The position numbers were made by a program, and so were the translations under genes. From Lachnospiraceae bacterium (lineage in GTDB: Bacteria > Bacillota > Clostridia > Lachnospirales > Lachnospiraceae): a stretch of DNA of 36,489 bases. Positions 1 through 8,500 of the stretch are shown piece by piece. The notes beneath the pieces were generated by a model, which saw only the letters and a list, made by a program, of their open reading frames with translations, was not told the origin of the DNA and searched no databases. The DNA is taken from positions 1 to 36,489 of the forward strand of contig JAFZSQ010000013.1 of NCBI GenBank assembly GCA_017619295.1, read 5' to 3'. How positions within the stretch are numbered: the stretch's first letter is position 1; every line of letters begins with the position of its first letter.

Positions 1-362
1 ACGGACATTGTGATTGCCGGCAGGAAATAGATAACACGGAAAACCGACAGACCTTTGATTTTGGTATTTAAAAGGACTGCGACTAACAGTGAGAGTATCA
101 AGGTCAGGGGCACGATAATGATGACATACTTAAAGGTGTTGCCCAGTGTCTGCCACATTTCCTGATCCTGAAACATCGTGGTGTAATTCTCAAGTCCGAT
201 AAATCCCTGATCTTTATCGAATGCTCCGATATTGTGAAAACTGTCTCTTATTACCCTGAAGAAGGGGTAAAAATAGAAAATAATAAGACCGATGGTAACG
301 GGGGCTATAAACAATAGCCCCCAGAAAATCTCGGTCTTCTGTCTGTGGTTCATTTTTTTCAT
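1..362 (-). CDS. Sugar ABC transporter permease, MalF/UgpA type (3' part cut by window edge)
   Basis: This is the amino-terminal 120 residues of an inner-membrane permease; the rest lies beyond the window start. The translation begins MKKMNHRQKTEIFWG and has a first membrane helix near residues 14-32, followed by a short loop containing FIGLENYTTMFQD and a second helix near 75-95. The phrase GLENYTTMF is typical of the MalF/UgpA/LacF class of carbohydrate ABC permeases. The start was placed at 362 because GAGGTAA lies 7 bases upstream; a second ATG three codons later is less well spaced. It lies 39 bases downstream of the substrate-binding lipoprotein gene, so the two almost certainly share a transcript. 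A second permease gene would be expected beyond the edge. The substrate cannot be told from this fragment. Confidence 0.9.
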   Translation of the reverse strand, partial: MKKMNHRQKTEIFWGLLFIAPVTIGLIIFYFYPFFRVIRDSFHNIGAFDKDQGFIGLENYTTMFQDQEMWQTLGNTFKYVIIIVPLTLILSLLVAVLLNTKIKGLSVFRVIYFLPAITMS

Positions 363-401
363 GACCGCGTTACCTCAAAAGTGTTTGTTTCGGTTTACAA
401 A

Positions 402-1751
402 TTATTCAGAAGCGAGAAGTGCGTCCATCTGCTCAGCGATGGTGTCGCATGCATCATCAAGAGATTTGTTAAGTGAGAATACTTCGATAAGCTCTGTCCA
501 AATGAGGTTATCCCACTCAGCTGCTGTCTTGGATGTAGGATAAGGATAAGACATGTTCTGAGCTTCATCAGCGTAAACTGCCATGTTGAACTCAGGGAAT
601 CTCTCGAAGTAAAGTGCTGAGTAATCCTTGTGTGAAGGGATTGCAGCACCACACTTGCCAAGTGCTTCGTTAGCTTCAGGACCTGCAAGGTACTCACACC
701 ATGCCCAAGCTGTCTCGGGATACTGTGTTGAAGCTGAAATACAGTTTGCTTTACCGTGGATAACTGATACTCTCTTACCGTTTACAGTAGGAAGGTATGT
801 GCAGTCACATTTATTCTTGAACTCTTCGTCACCTGAGAACTCAGCTGCGTTCCAGTCACCTGCTGTAAGCATTGCGAGCTTACCTGCCATGAACTGCTGT
901 GATGCAGGGTTCTCTGTGAGGGATTCCTGTGAAGGTGAGTAACCAGCCTCCATAAGGTCAACCCAGCACTTGATGCCGTCTCTGGTCTCTTTAAGTGAGA
1001 AACCGGATTTGGTCTTGTCATCGCTGATTACATATCCGCCGAACATAGGGATTGTGTTGTAGAAACCACCCTGTGCTTCGTAACCTGCTGCGATACCGTA
1101 AATACCCTTTGAAGAATCTGTGAGCTTCTTAGCAGCGTCTGCAAGATCATCCCATGTCCAGTTCTCGTTGGGATATTCCATGCCTGCTGCGTCGAAGATC
1201 TCTTTGTTGTACCAAAGGCCGATTGTATCGTAGTCCATGGGGATACCATAGAACTTGCCGTCTACTGTGTAGAGGTCGATAAGAGCCTGAGGATAGTTGC
1301 TAAGATCAAGGCTTGAATTTGCTACAAGATCATCGATAGGCATTGCAACGCCTGCTTCAGCGTACTTACCAATGTTGGGTCCGTTAAGATGGAATACATC
1401 TGCGATAGCTCCGCCTGATGCTGCTGTCTCAAGCTTTGTCCAGTACTCGTCCCATGATGTCTCTTCAAGAACGATTGTTACACCGGGGTTAGCTGCTTCG
1501 AAGTTTGCCTTACACTCTTCAAGATAAGGTGTCATTGCACCGTGCCAGTATGCATAGTGAATCTCTCCCTCGAGATTGGACTCTGTTGTTGCAGGTGCTG
1601 CTTCGTCTGTTGCAGCGGGTGCTGCCTCTTCAGTCTTGGTCTCAGCTGCAGGTGCGTCTGTAGAAGCGGTCTGAGTGTTGCCACCACAACCTGCGAGAGT
1701 AGCGAGAGCCATTGAAGCGCAAAGAATTGTTGCTAAAAGCTTTCTTTTCAT
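402..1751 (-). CDS. Carbohydrate ABC transporter substrate-binding lipoprotein
   Basis: This 449-residue protein is an extracellular solute-binding protein of family 1 (MalE/UgpB-like), which captures a sugar outside the cell and delivers it to the permease pair. It has a lipoprotein signal, MKRKLLATILCASMALATLAGC, with the lipobox LAGC and the lipidated cysteine at residue 22. An Ala/Thr/Glu-rich linker covers about residues 28-60, and the binding domain fills the rest, with typical segments such as NWTWDDLADAAKKL and GKLAMLTAGDW. An adjacent permease follows on the same strand. A divergent LacI regulator and an operator-like palindrome 32-49 bases before the start point to sugar-induced expression. 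The exact sugar is not identifiable; plant oligosaccharides are plausible for this kind of organism. Confidence 0.93.
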   Translation of the reverse strand: MKRKLLATILCASMALATLAGCGGNTQTASTDAPAAETKTEEAAPAATDEAAPATTESNLEGEIHYAYWHGAMTPYLEECKANFEAANPGVTIVLEETSWDEYWTKLETAASGGAIADVFHLNGPNIGKYAEAGVAMPIDDLVANSSLDLSNYPQALIDLYTVDGKFYGIPMDYDTIGLWYNKEIFDAAGMEYPNENWTWDDLADAAKKLTDSSKGIYGIAAGYEAQGGFYNTIPMFGGYVISDDKTKSGFSLKETRDGIKCWVDLMEAGYSPSQESLTENPASQQFMAGKLAMLTAGDWNAAEFSGDEEFKNKCDCTYLPTVNGKRVSVIHGKANCISASTQYPETAWAWCEYLAGPEANEALGKCGAAIPSHKDYSALYFERFPEFNMAVYADEAQNMSYPYPTSKTAAEWDNLIWTELIEVFSLNKSLDDACDTIAEQMDALLASE

Positions 1752-1782
1752 GTTTGTCCTCCCTTTTACTAGGTTTCATAAT

Positions 1783-1800
1783 GTAAACACTTTTGTTTAC
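1783..1800. promoter_or_regulatory. Operator-like palindrome before the ABC transporter operon
   Basis: GTAAACA-CTTT-TGTTTAC is a perfect inverted repeat with 7-base arms, ending 32 bases upstream of the binding-protein start. A second, looser inverted repeat, GTTTAG-N9-CTAAAC, lies at 1817-1837. Size and position fit operators of LacI-family repressors, and a LacI-family gene is divergently encoded next door. The assignment is inference; the palindromes are seen directly. Confidence 0.6.
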
Positions 1801-1930
1801 TAAATTTACGAAACAAGTTTAGCTCTTTTTACTAAACAATTCTATTGCCTATTTTCATAAAATTGACAGTTTCAATTTGTATAATATTACCTAAACCCTT
1901 GAAATAACTGGGTTTTCGTCTGTTTCGTTG

Positions 1931-1959
1931 TTGACATAACGTGGTGGTTATTATAATAT
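1931..1959 (+). promoter_or_regulatory. Promoter of the lacI-family gene
   Basis: TTGACA at 1931-1936 is a perfect -35 box. TATAAT at 1952-1957 follows after 15 bases, or the overlapping TAATAT at 1954-1959 after 17 bases. The motif GTTTCGTT occurs just upstream (1922-1929) and downstream (1987-1994), so the promoter may be bracketed by regulator half-sites, consistent with autoregulation. Confidence 0.7.
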
Positions 1960-2025
1960 TAATTTTGGAATAATGAGGGGCATTTTGTTTCGTTAAAAAT
2001 ATGTCATTTAGGTCAGGAGATTGGA

Positions 2026-3045
2026 ATGAGCACGATTCGTGAAGTGGCGGCTCTTGCAGGAGTTTCGCCGGCTACAGTATCCAGAGTAATTAATCATGAT
2101 ACGACTTATAAGATGACGGATGAAACAAAGGAGAAGATTTGGAGAGCAGTCGCTGAACTCAATTACAAATCACCCTCTTCATCCGGTCAGCAGTTTAAGA
2201 CTGTACGAAACATAGCACGTGCCGGAAACTCTTATCGTTTCGGTTGCGTACTTAACGTACAAGGTGGTAAATATACTGATCCTTACTTCCTCTCGGTTTT
2301 ATCCGGATTCGAGGAAGCAATGCTTGAAGCAGGACATGAAATTGCATTCGTTCACACCAATGAAGAATTCAGCAATAAGTCCGTAATGTTCAACGCCTTT
2401 GAGGAGCCCCCCACAGGACTCATCATCATGAACACGTTGACAGATGATATCTTTGCTTACGCAAAAAAGAAGACTCCTCACATTGTGGGAGTCGATACCA
2501 AACATACTTCAATTGACAACATAGCTTACGACCATTTCACCGCTGCTTATCTTGCAGTTAAGCATCTTCATGAGCAGGGCTATAAGAGAATCGGTTTCGT
2601 AGGCGGTTTCGAGGAAGACATTCCTTCATGCAGAAGATTCAAAGGTTATTTTGCAACCCTTAACGAACTTGGTTTAGAGTACAATCCCAAGTGGGTTCTT
2701 CCCAGTAACTGGAATGAGGATTACTGCATCGAGAAAATTAAAGAAGCTTACAAGAAAGGCAACCTGCCTGACGCTTATTTCGTAGCCAGCGACCTGATGG
2801 CCATCGCAGTCTTAAGAGCCTTCTACGATTTGGGAGTTTCGGTTCCCGGCGAGTGCGCAGTTATGGGCCTTTCAAACATCGAGATTTCGAGATACTCCAA
2901 CCCTCCTCTTTCCACAATCGCCATTCCCATCAGGGAAATGGGACGAGTTGCGGCAAGAACACTTCTTAACCGTATCGAGGGCGATACAACACCCAAGAAG
3001 GTTATCACGCTGGAGCTTGAAGTATTAAAGAGAAACAGTACTTGA
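2026..3045 (+). CDS. LacI-family transcriptional regulator
   Basis: This 339-residue repressor-type protein has an N-terminal LacI helix-turn-helix (MSTIREVAALAGVSPATVSR, residues 1-20) with the usual hinge helix at about 45-60. A periplasmic-binding-protein-like effector domain runs from about residue 70 to 335, including segments such as GYKRIGFVGG and PDAYFVASDLMAIAVLRA. Length is normal for the family. The start is supported by an AGGAG site 7 bases upstream. The gene diverges from a sugar ABC transporter operon, and the 274-base gap between them holds several palindromes. The likely role is control of that transporter, and probably of itself, in response to an imported sugar or its breakdown product. 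Confidence 0.93.
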   Translation: MSTIREVAALAGVSPATVSRVINHDTTYKMTDETKEKIWRAVAELNYKSPSSSGQQFKTVRNIARAGNSYRFGCVLNVQGGKYTDPYFLSVLSGFEEAMLEAGHEIAFVHTNEEFSNKSVMFNAFEEPPTGLIIMNTLTDDIFAYAKKKTPHIVGVDTKHTSIDNIAYDHFTAAYLAVKHLHEQGYKRIGFVGGFEEDIPSCRRFKGYFATLNELGLEYNPKWVLPSNWNEDYCIEKIKEAYKKGNLPDAYFVASDLMAIAVLRAFYDLGVSVPGECAVMGLSNIEISRYSNPPLSTIAIPIREMGRVAARTLLNRIEGDTTPKKVITLELEVLKRNST

Positions 3046-3076
3046 TATTGAATTAATCTATTGTTATTAACCTAAT

Positions 3077-3114
3077 AAACGTCTGAACCCTCTCGGGTCC
3101 AGACGTTTTATTTT
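3077..3114 (+). terminator. Rho-independent terminator after the lacI-family gene
   Basis: The hairpin AAACGTCTG-A-ACCC, loop TCTC, GGGT-C-CAGACGTTT is followed on the plus strand by TTATTTTAT. It begins 32 bases after the regulator stop codon. The stem could also slow transcripts arriving from the other side, but the T tract favours the plus direction. Confidence 0.85.
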
Positions 3115-3118
3115 ATAA

Positions 3119-3149
3119 GGTGCAATTGGGGCCTGTCCCCAATTGCACC
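3119..3149. repeat. REP-like palindrome, copy A
   Basis: GGTGCAATTGGGG, loop CCTGT, CCCCAATTGCACC is a perfect inverted repeat with 13-base arms. It sits between the converging ends of the lacI-family gene and the NlpC/P60 gene (stop at 3156). Close variants occur at 21220-21253, 21275-21305, 26591-26624 and 26674-26710, and a diverged one at 23645-23672, so it is a dispersed family and not a private terminator. It may also serve as the transcript end for the hydrolase gene. Confidence 0.85.
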
Positions 3150-3155
3150 AAAGCT

Positions 3156-4325
3156 TTAGTTCACTATTCTCCTGACACCGATGACCGGCTTGAAGGTACA
3201 GGTGCCGATCTTGATTCCGCCGGAAGGGGTGGAGGCATGTACCATCTGGCCGTTGCCGATGTAGATACCTACGTGGCCGGGCATACAGATGATGTCGCCG
3301 GGCTGGGCGTTGGCGTAGTCAACGCCGGTGCCGCAGGTGGTCTGCGCCGAGCTGCTTCGAGGTATTGAGTAACCGAAGTCAGCGTATACCCTGTAGGTGA
3401 AGCCTGAACAGTCGGCACCCTGGGTAAGGCTTGTTCCGCCGTGTACGTAAGGGTTGCCTACAAACTGGCAGGCGTAAGTTGCTATCTGTTTACCAAGTTC
3501 AGAGCCTGTTGCGTTGGTGATGATGGTTGCTGTGGTCTGGCCCACATTTCCTGATGCTGCGGCTTTCTTTGCTGCCTCAGCTGCAAGACGCTTACGCTCC
3601 TCTTCCTGGAGCTGTGCAATCTTCTTCTGGTCGGCAGCAATCTCATCTTTGAGAGCCTGGGCACGCTTTCTTGATTCCGCAATCTGTGCTGCATAGTCAG
3701 CGGCCTGAGCCTTCTTCTGCTCTATCAGTTCATCAAGCATTGCCTTCTGGTCATTGAGAGCCGCCTTCTGGTCTTCCAGTTCAGCCTTCTCATTTTCCAG
3801 AGCAATCTTAAGCTCTTCAACCTTCTTGGTAATTTCCTGAAACTCTTCAAGTTTCTTTCTGTCGTATTCGTAAATCTGCTCTACGTACTCAGCCTTGTTT
3901 AGAAGCTCCGACATGCTCTTTGCACTGATAAGAAGGGAAAGATAATTGTTATCACCCATCTCATACATATACTGGATGCGGACCTTCATGGCTTCGTACT
4001 GCTCTATCTCAGTGGCCTTGGCCTCGTCATACTCGGCCTGAGCCTCGGCAATCTCGCCTATCTTAACCTCAATCTGATCTTCCAAAACGGCGATGTCCGT
4101 CATAAGGTTAAGTATCTCTGAATCCAAGTCGGCAATCTCTTGCTCTAAGGCTTCTGCCTCTGATTGAAGGCCGGATAAATTGCTGTTCTCGGCGTTAAGC
4201 TTATTTTGTTTGTCGGTCATACCCTTCTGGATTTCCTGAATTGATGAAGCCGAAGCGGGCAGTACTGCTCCCGCCAAAACACTTACACCAACCACAAAGC
4301 CCAGAAGTCTTCTGAATCTCGCCAA
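3156..4325 (-). CDS. Secreted coiled-coil NlpC/P60 peptidoglycan hydrolase (CwlO/PcsB-like)
   Basis: This 389-residue cell-wall hydrolase is predicted to cut stem peptides outside the membrane. It has a signal peptide ending near ASA (residues 25-27), a long coiled coil at about 30-255 rich in Glu, Lys, Ala and Gln, and a C-terminal NlpC/P60 domain at about 278-389. The catalytic residues are visible: Cys306 (QGADCSGFTYRVY), His351 (PGHVGIYIG) and His363 (MVHAS). The layout matches CwlO and PcsB, enzymes whose coiled coils are commonly controlled by FtsEX; that link is family knowledge, not seen here. The start codon is TTG at 4325-4323, supported by GGAGG six bases upstream. The gene starts 28 bases after the asnS stop and is probably co-transcribed with it. 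Confidence 0.92.
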   Translation of the reverse strand: MARFRRLLGFVVGVSVLAGAVLPASASSIQEIQKGMTDKQNKLNAENSNLSGLQSEAEALEQEIADLDSEILNLMTDIAVLEDQIEVKIGEIAEAQAEYDEAKATEIEQYEAMKVRIQYMYEMGDNNYLSLLISAKSMSELLNKAEYVEQIYEYDRKKLEEFQEITKKVEELKIALENEKAELEDQKAALNDQKAMLDELIEQKKAQAADYAAQIAESRKRAQALKDEIAADQKKIAQLQEEERKRLAAEAAKKAAASGNVGQTTATIITNATGSELGKQIATYACQFVGNPYVHGGTSLTQGADCSGFTYRVYADFGYSIPRSSSAQTTCGTGVDYANAQPGDIICMPGHVGIYIGNGQMVHASTPSGGIKIGTCTFKPVIGVRRIVN

Positions 4326-4353
4326 GGTTGGCCTCCAAGGTTAATAGTTTAGA

Positions 4354-5745
4354 TTAGAGCTCGCAGTTTTTAACTGTTCTGGGGAAAGGAAGGACGTCAC
4401 GGATGTTGCCCATTCCTGTCAAATACATTACGCAACGCTCGAAGCCAAGTCCGAATCCTGCGTGACGAACGCTGCCGTACTTACGAAGATCAAGGTAGAA
4501 GTCGTAGTCAACCTTGTTGAGGCCGCACTCTTCCATTCTCTTCTCAAGTAACTCAAGGTTGTCCTCTCTCTGGCTTCCACCGATGATTTCACCGATTCCG
4601 GGAACCAGGCAGTCCATAGCGGCAACGGTCTTTCCATCGGGGTTAAGCTTCATGTAGAAAGCCTTAATCTCCTTGGGATAGTCTGTAACGAATACAGGGC
4701 GCTTGAATTCCTTCTCTGTGAGGAATCTCTCATGCTCGGTCTGCAAATCGCAGCCCCATGATACCTTGTACTCGAACTCGTCGTTGTGCTTCTCGAGAAT
4801 CTTAATAGCGTCTGTGTATGTAACACGGCCGAAATCGGAGTTAACCACATGGTTAAGTCTCTCAATAAGGCCCTTGTCGATGAAATTGTTGAAGAATGCC
4901 ATCTCTTCGGGAGCGTTCTCAAGAACGTATCTGATTACGTACTTAAGCATTGCCTCTGCAAGGATCATGTCGTCTGTAAGATCTGCGAAACAAATCTCAG
5001 GCTCGATCATCCAGAACTCAGCAGCGTGACGTGTTGTGTTACTATTCTCTGCACGGAATGTAGGTCCGAATGTATAAACATTCTTGAAGGCAAAAGCGAA
5101 GGTCTCTACGTTAAGCTGACCGGATACTGTAAGGTTGGTGGGCTTGCAGAAGAAATCCTGTGAGTAATCTACGCTTCCGTCATCGTTCTTGGGAAGGTTG
5201 TTCATATCAAGGGTTGTAACCTGGAACATCTCACCTGCACCCTCACAGTCACTGGATGTGATAAGGGGGGTGTGCACATAAACGAAACCTCTCTCCATAA
5301 AGAAGGAGTGAATAGCATAGGCAATAAGAGAACGAACTCTGAATACTGCCTGGAAGGTGTTTGTTCTAGCACGAAGATGAGGCATGGTTCTTAAGAACTC
5401 AAGTGTATGTCTCTTGGGCTGGAGAGGATAATCGGGAGTTGAAGGTCCCTCAACAAGTACCTCTTTGGCCTGAATTTCAAAAGGCTGCTTAGCCTCAGGT
5501 GTTGCTACCAACTCACCCTTAACAACAACTGCCGCACCAACGTTAAGCTTGGTGATCTCATCGAAATTAGGAAGTGTATCGTGATAAACCACCTGTAAAG
5601 GCTCAAAAAATGTTCCGTCGTTAATTACAAGGAATCCAAACTGCTTGGAGTCACGGTTGGTTCTGATCCATCCGCCTACTGTAATTTCTTTTCCGATATA
5701 TTTGTCTCTTTCCCTGAATAGGTCTCTGATATCTGTAAGGTCCAT
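4354..5745 (-). CDS. asnS: Asparagine--tRNA ligase
   Basis: This 463-residue class II aminoacyl-tRNA synthetase charges tRNA-Asn with asparagine in the cytoplasm. An N-terminal OB-fold anticodon-binding domain covers about residues 15-110 ([19 protein letters not shown]). The catalytic domain follows, with motif 2 at [17 protein letters not shown] and motif 3 at [15 protein letters not shown], ending in IRDVLPFPR. The PFPR ending and the length favour AsnRS over AspRS, which is longer with an inserted domain. The ATG is preceded by AAGGAG at a 7-base distance. It lies 17 bases after the stop of the trigger-factor-like gene and 28 bases before the NlpC/P60 gene, so the three probably form one transcript. 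Confidence 0.97.
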   Translation of the reverse strand: MDLTDIRDLFRERDKYIGKEITVGGWIRTNRDSKQFGFLVINDGTFFEPLQVVYHDTLPNFDEITKLNVGAAVVVKGELVATPEAKQPFEIQAKEVLVEGPSTPDYPLQPKRHTLEFLRTMPHLRARTNTFQAVFRVRSLIAYAIHSFFMERGFVYVHTPLITSSDCEGAGEMFQVTTLDMNNLPKNDDGSVDYSQDFFCKPTNLTVSGQLNVETFAFAFKNVYTFGPTFRAENSNTTRHAAEFWMIEPEICFADLTDDMILAEAMLKYVIRYVLENAPEEMAFFNNFIDKGLIERLNHVVNSDFGRVTYTDAIKILEKHNDEFEYKVSWGCDLQTEHERFLTEKEFKRPVFVTDYPKEIKAFYMKLNPDGKTVAAMDCLVPGIGEIIGGSQREDNLELLEKRMEECGLNKVDYDFYLDLRKYGSVRHAGFGLGFERCVMYLTGMGNIRDVLPFPRTVKNCEL

Positions 5746-5762
5746 TGTATTTCTCCTTTATA

Positions 5763-6842
5763 TTACTTAGCAGGTACTGCTTTGTTGTTGCTTGTTAAGA
5801 ATGTAATTACATCATCGAAAAGGAAGAAGTCTCTGTACTGTTCCTTTGTCATATCTTCTGTGATGATGTCGTCTGCGCTTTCAAAACCGTTTTCCTTGGC
5901 ATACTTTGCAAGTCTTACATCCAAAGCGGCATCGTCAAGCTTAAGTCCTTCCTCTGCTGCAACTGCACGGAATACCAAATCCTGCTTTGCATACATAAGG
6001 CTTAACTCCTCAACCATTGTTGCCGCATCAGTTCCGTAAAGCATCTGAGCCACGGTATCCTTGTCATAGCCATAAGCTGTGTAAGCTTCAAGCTGATTGT
6101 CTACGGTAGTTTTGTATCTGTCCAATAACTCCTCTGAAATCTCTCCAAAGGTTGCATTATTTATAACAGCTTCAACTATATTATTTTCAATCTCAGCATC
6201 AACGTTTACCTGCATCTGAGCAAGCATATCGTCTCTGATGGCACCCTTTAACTCATCAACTGTCTTGTAATCCCAATCAAGAAGAGCAACTACCTCATCG
6301 CTCATCTCGGGAACAATATAGAATATTTCGCAGGTGAAAACTGCTTCCTTGCCTGCAAGGTCTTCTGCGCTGTAATTTTCGGGGAATGTTACAACTACGT
6401 CCTTGGTTTCGCCGGGCATTACACCGATTAACTGATCTTCGAATCCGGGGATAAATGTACCGGAACCGATCTCAAGCATGTATCCTGCGGAAGTTCCGCC
6501 GTCGAAAGCAACTCCGTCAACCTTTCCTTCGTATGAAAGATAAATCTTGTCGCCCTCTTCAACTGCTCTGTCCTTAATACCTACCTCTTCGGTAATGTAT
6601 TTGGTGTATTCCTGAAGAGCGTAATACTCAACGTCCTCCTCAGCCACAAAAGGCTCTGTGTAAGTAACCTCAAGGCCCTTGTATTCACCAAGAGTAACTG
6701 CGGGTTCAATCTCAACAACCTGAACCGCCTCTGTAGGTTCGGGAGTGGGAGCGGGTTCAATAACTTCCTCTTCCTTGCCACATGCCATAAGTGCCATAGC
6801 AGAAAGTGCTAAGGCAAGTACCAATGCTAATGTTTTTTTCAT
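5763..6842 (-). CDS. Lipid-anchored trigger-factor-like peptidyl-prolyl isomerase
   Basis: This protein of about 359 residues combines a lipoprotein signal (MKKTLALVLALALSAMALMAC, lipidated Cys21) with an acidic and proline-rich linker. An FKBP-type isomerase domain covers about residues 92-177 (EEGDKIYLSYEGKVDG, GSGTFIPGFEDQLIGV), and a helical C-terminal region resembles the chaperone domain of trigger factor (SEELLDRYKTTVDNQLEAY). The ribosome-binding N-domain of true trigger factor is replaced by the lipid anchor, so it probably folds exported proteins at the outer face of the membrane, a job done by PrsA in bacilli. I chose the ATG at 6842 because the upstream GTG at 6887 would bury the signal peptide. 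It is followed closely by asnS. Confidence 0.85.
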   Translation of the reverse strand: MKKTLALVLALALSAMALMACGKEEEVIEPAPTPEPTEAVQVVEIEPAVTLGEYKGLEVTYTEPFVAEEDVEYYALQEYTKYITEEVGIKDRAVEEGDKIYLSYEGKVDGVAFDGGTSAGYMLEIGSGTFIPGFEDQLIGVMPGETKDVVVTFPENYSAEDLAGKEAVFTCEIFYIVPEMSDEVVALLDWDYKTVDELKGAIRDDMLAQMQVNVDAEIENNIVEAVINNATFGEISEELLDRYKTTVDNQLEAYTAYGYDKDTVAQMLYGTDAATMVEELSLMYAKQDLVFRAVAAEEGLKLDDAALDVRLAKYAKENGFESADDIITEDMTKEQYRDFFLFDDVITFLTSNNKAVPAK

Positions 6843-6928
6843 AATTTTTCTCACTCTCTGTAACTGAAACAACAAAAAAATATTCACATTTCTTTATACC
6901 ACAAATTCAGGCATTTCTCCACTAAAAC

Positions 6929-8401
6929 TTAAAGCAAAGGCGAGAAAAGCCTGCAAATCTGTTCTCTGATTCTAAAGGGCAGACTTCTGTTTGAATAGTC
7001 CTCCCCGGTAATTAAGGTGGATTTCTTCACATCCTCCTCAAAGTAGCCGCGCATCTCCGTGGCCTTCTCCTCGTCGTAGACGATGGCGTTAACCTCAAAA
7101 TTAAGGGCAAATGAGCGGATATCCATGTTGGCTGTACCGTAGCAAAAAGCTTTGTCATCTACAATAACGCCCTTGGCATGTAAAAATCCTCCGTCGTAGG
7201 TGTAACACTTGGCCCCTGCCATAACAAGGTCCCCAATGTATGAATAGGTTGCCCAGTAAACCAAAGGATGGTCGGGCTTACAGGGAATCATGATATTGAC
7301 TTCAACCCCTGATTTAATGGCTATAAACAAAGCCGTCAGAATGGACTCGTCGGGAATAAAGTACGGCGTCTGAATGTAAATAGATTTCTTCGCCTTATTT
7401 ATAAGTCTTACGTAGTTGTTCTTGATATTCTGCTCAAGTGAATCGGGGCCCGATGAAATAATCTGAACCTCGGAATAATCCCTGACTCCTGAGGTGACAT
7501 TTTCAAAGTACTTATCAGATTCAAAGAGATTTTCCTGAGCCGCATAGTTCCAGTCCAGGATGAATCTTAACTGCAAGCCTGTTACGGCGCTTCCCACAAT
7601 TCGAAGGTGGGTGTCTCTCCAGTGTCCGAACTTTTCGTCCTTGTCTATATATTCTTTGCCGATGTTGAAACCGCCAACATATCCGATCTTATTGTCGATA
7701 ACGACGATTTTACGATGGTTACGATAGTTAACTCGGATATTGATTCGTCTTAAGATTGCGGGGAAAAACTCGGCAGTCTTGATTCCGTAAGTATTCAGTT
7801 CTCTCCAGAATTTATGCTTAACGCTTCTGCAGCCCATGGCATCAAAAAGAATTCGAACCTCAACGCCCTCGGCTGCCTTCTTCTTAAGCTCATCCAAAAT
7901 GCTTAAGAAAAGCTCGTCTTTCTTGATGATGTAGTACTCAATGTGAATGGATTCCTTGGCGGATTTTATATCTTCTATAAGCCTGTCAAACTTGGTGCGG
8001 CCGTCAGTGAAAATATCGATGTCGTTATCATCGCTTAAGACGCTTCCCTGGGTTTCAAGGTTAAACATAACCTGGTCCGAGAATCCCGATAATTTGGGCG
8101 CAATAAGTTCAACATCAGCGTGCTTAAGCATATACTCCTGCTGCCTGATGGCCCTGTTGATTCTATCTTCAATTCCCTTGGTGACGAAAATCTTACGCTT
8201 GTGCATATCGGAACCGACGAGAAGATAGAAGATAAATCCCAGAATCGGAACGAAATAAAGTACAAGAAGCCAAGCCCAAACGGACTTGGGGTCACGTCTT
8301 TGGAAAAACACGATAACTATGGCAAAAATCAGGTTAATCCATACCAGGTTTTCCCAAATGAAGATTGCTGCTGTTTTTACTCCACTCAAAAAAGTTTCCA
8401 T
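6929..8401 (-). CDS. cls: Cardiolipin synthase, phospholipase D family
   Basis: This 490-residue membrane enzyme joins two phosphatidylglycerol molecules into cardiolipin and glycerol. Two N-terminal membrane helices (about residues 13-33 and 42-62, the PLDc_N region) precede two HKD motifs. The first is H229-x-K231-x4-D236 (HRKIVVID, followed by GGFNIG), and the second is H408-x-K410-x4-D415 (HAKGVIVDD, followed by GTANMDIRS). Length is normal. It is 86 bases upstream of the trigger-factor-like gene start, so it may head the same transcript. Oddly, there is no recognisable ribosome site before ATG 8401. Instead TATACTATATAGC directly precedes it, resembling a -10 box and suggesting a leaderless message or a wrongly placed start. 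Confidence 0.94.
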   Translation of the reverse strand: METFLSGVKTAAIFIWENLVWINLIFAIVIVFFQRRDPKSVWAWLLVLYFVPILGFIFYLLVGSDMHKRKIFVTKGIEDRINRAIRQQEYMLKHADVELIAPKLSGFSDQVMFNLETQGSVLSDDNDIDIFTDGRTKFDRLIEDIKSAKESIHIEYYIIKKDELFLSILDELKKKAAEGVEVRILFDAMGCRSVKHKFWRELNTYGIKTAEFFPAILRRINIRVNYRNHRKIVVIDNKIGYVGGFNIGKEYIDKDEKFGHWRDTHLRIVGSAVTGLQLRFILDWNYAAQENLFESDKYFENVTSGVRDYSEVQIISSGPDSLEQNIKNNYVRLINKAKKSIYIQTPYFIPDESILTALFIAIKSGVEVNIMIPCKPDHPLVYWATYSYIGDLVMAGAKCYTYDGGFLHAKGVIVDDKAFCYGTANMDIRSFALNFEVNAIVYDEEKATEMRGYFEEDVKKSTLITGEDYSNRSLPFRIREQICRLFSPLL

Positions 8402-8500
8402 GCTATATAGTATAACGCAAAATGTTGATTATTGATATAAATGATGATAAAATACCCTTTGTGACGCGTAGGTGTCTATTGAAATACGGAGGATATATTT

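Noticed and set aside
395..3008. Several open frames of 60-110 residues overlapping the binding protein and lacI genes on both strands
   Set aside because: They lie inside strong, family-matched genes, have no ribosome sites and give low-complexity or Ser/Leu-rich translations typical of shadow frames.
6842..6887. GTG at 6887 as start of the trigger-factor-like gene
   Set aside because: It would put 15 residues with charged patches before the lipoprotein signal and has no good ribosome site.
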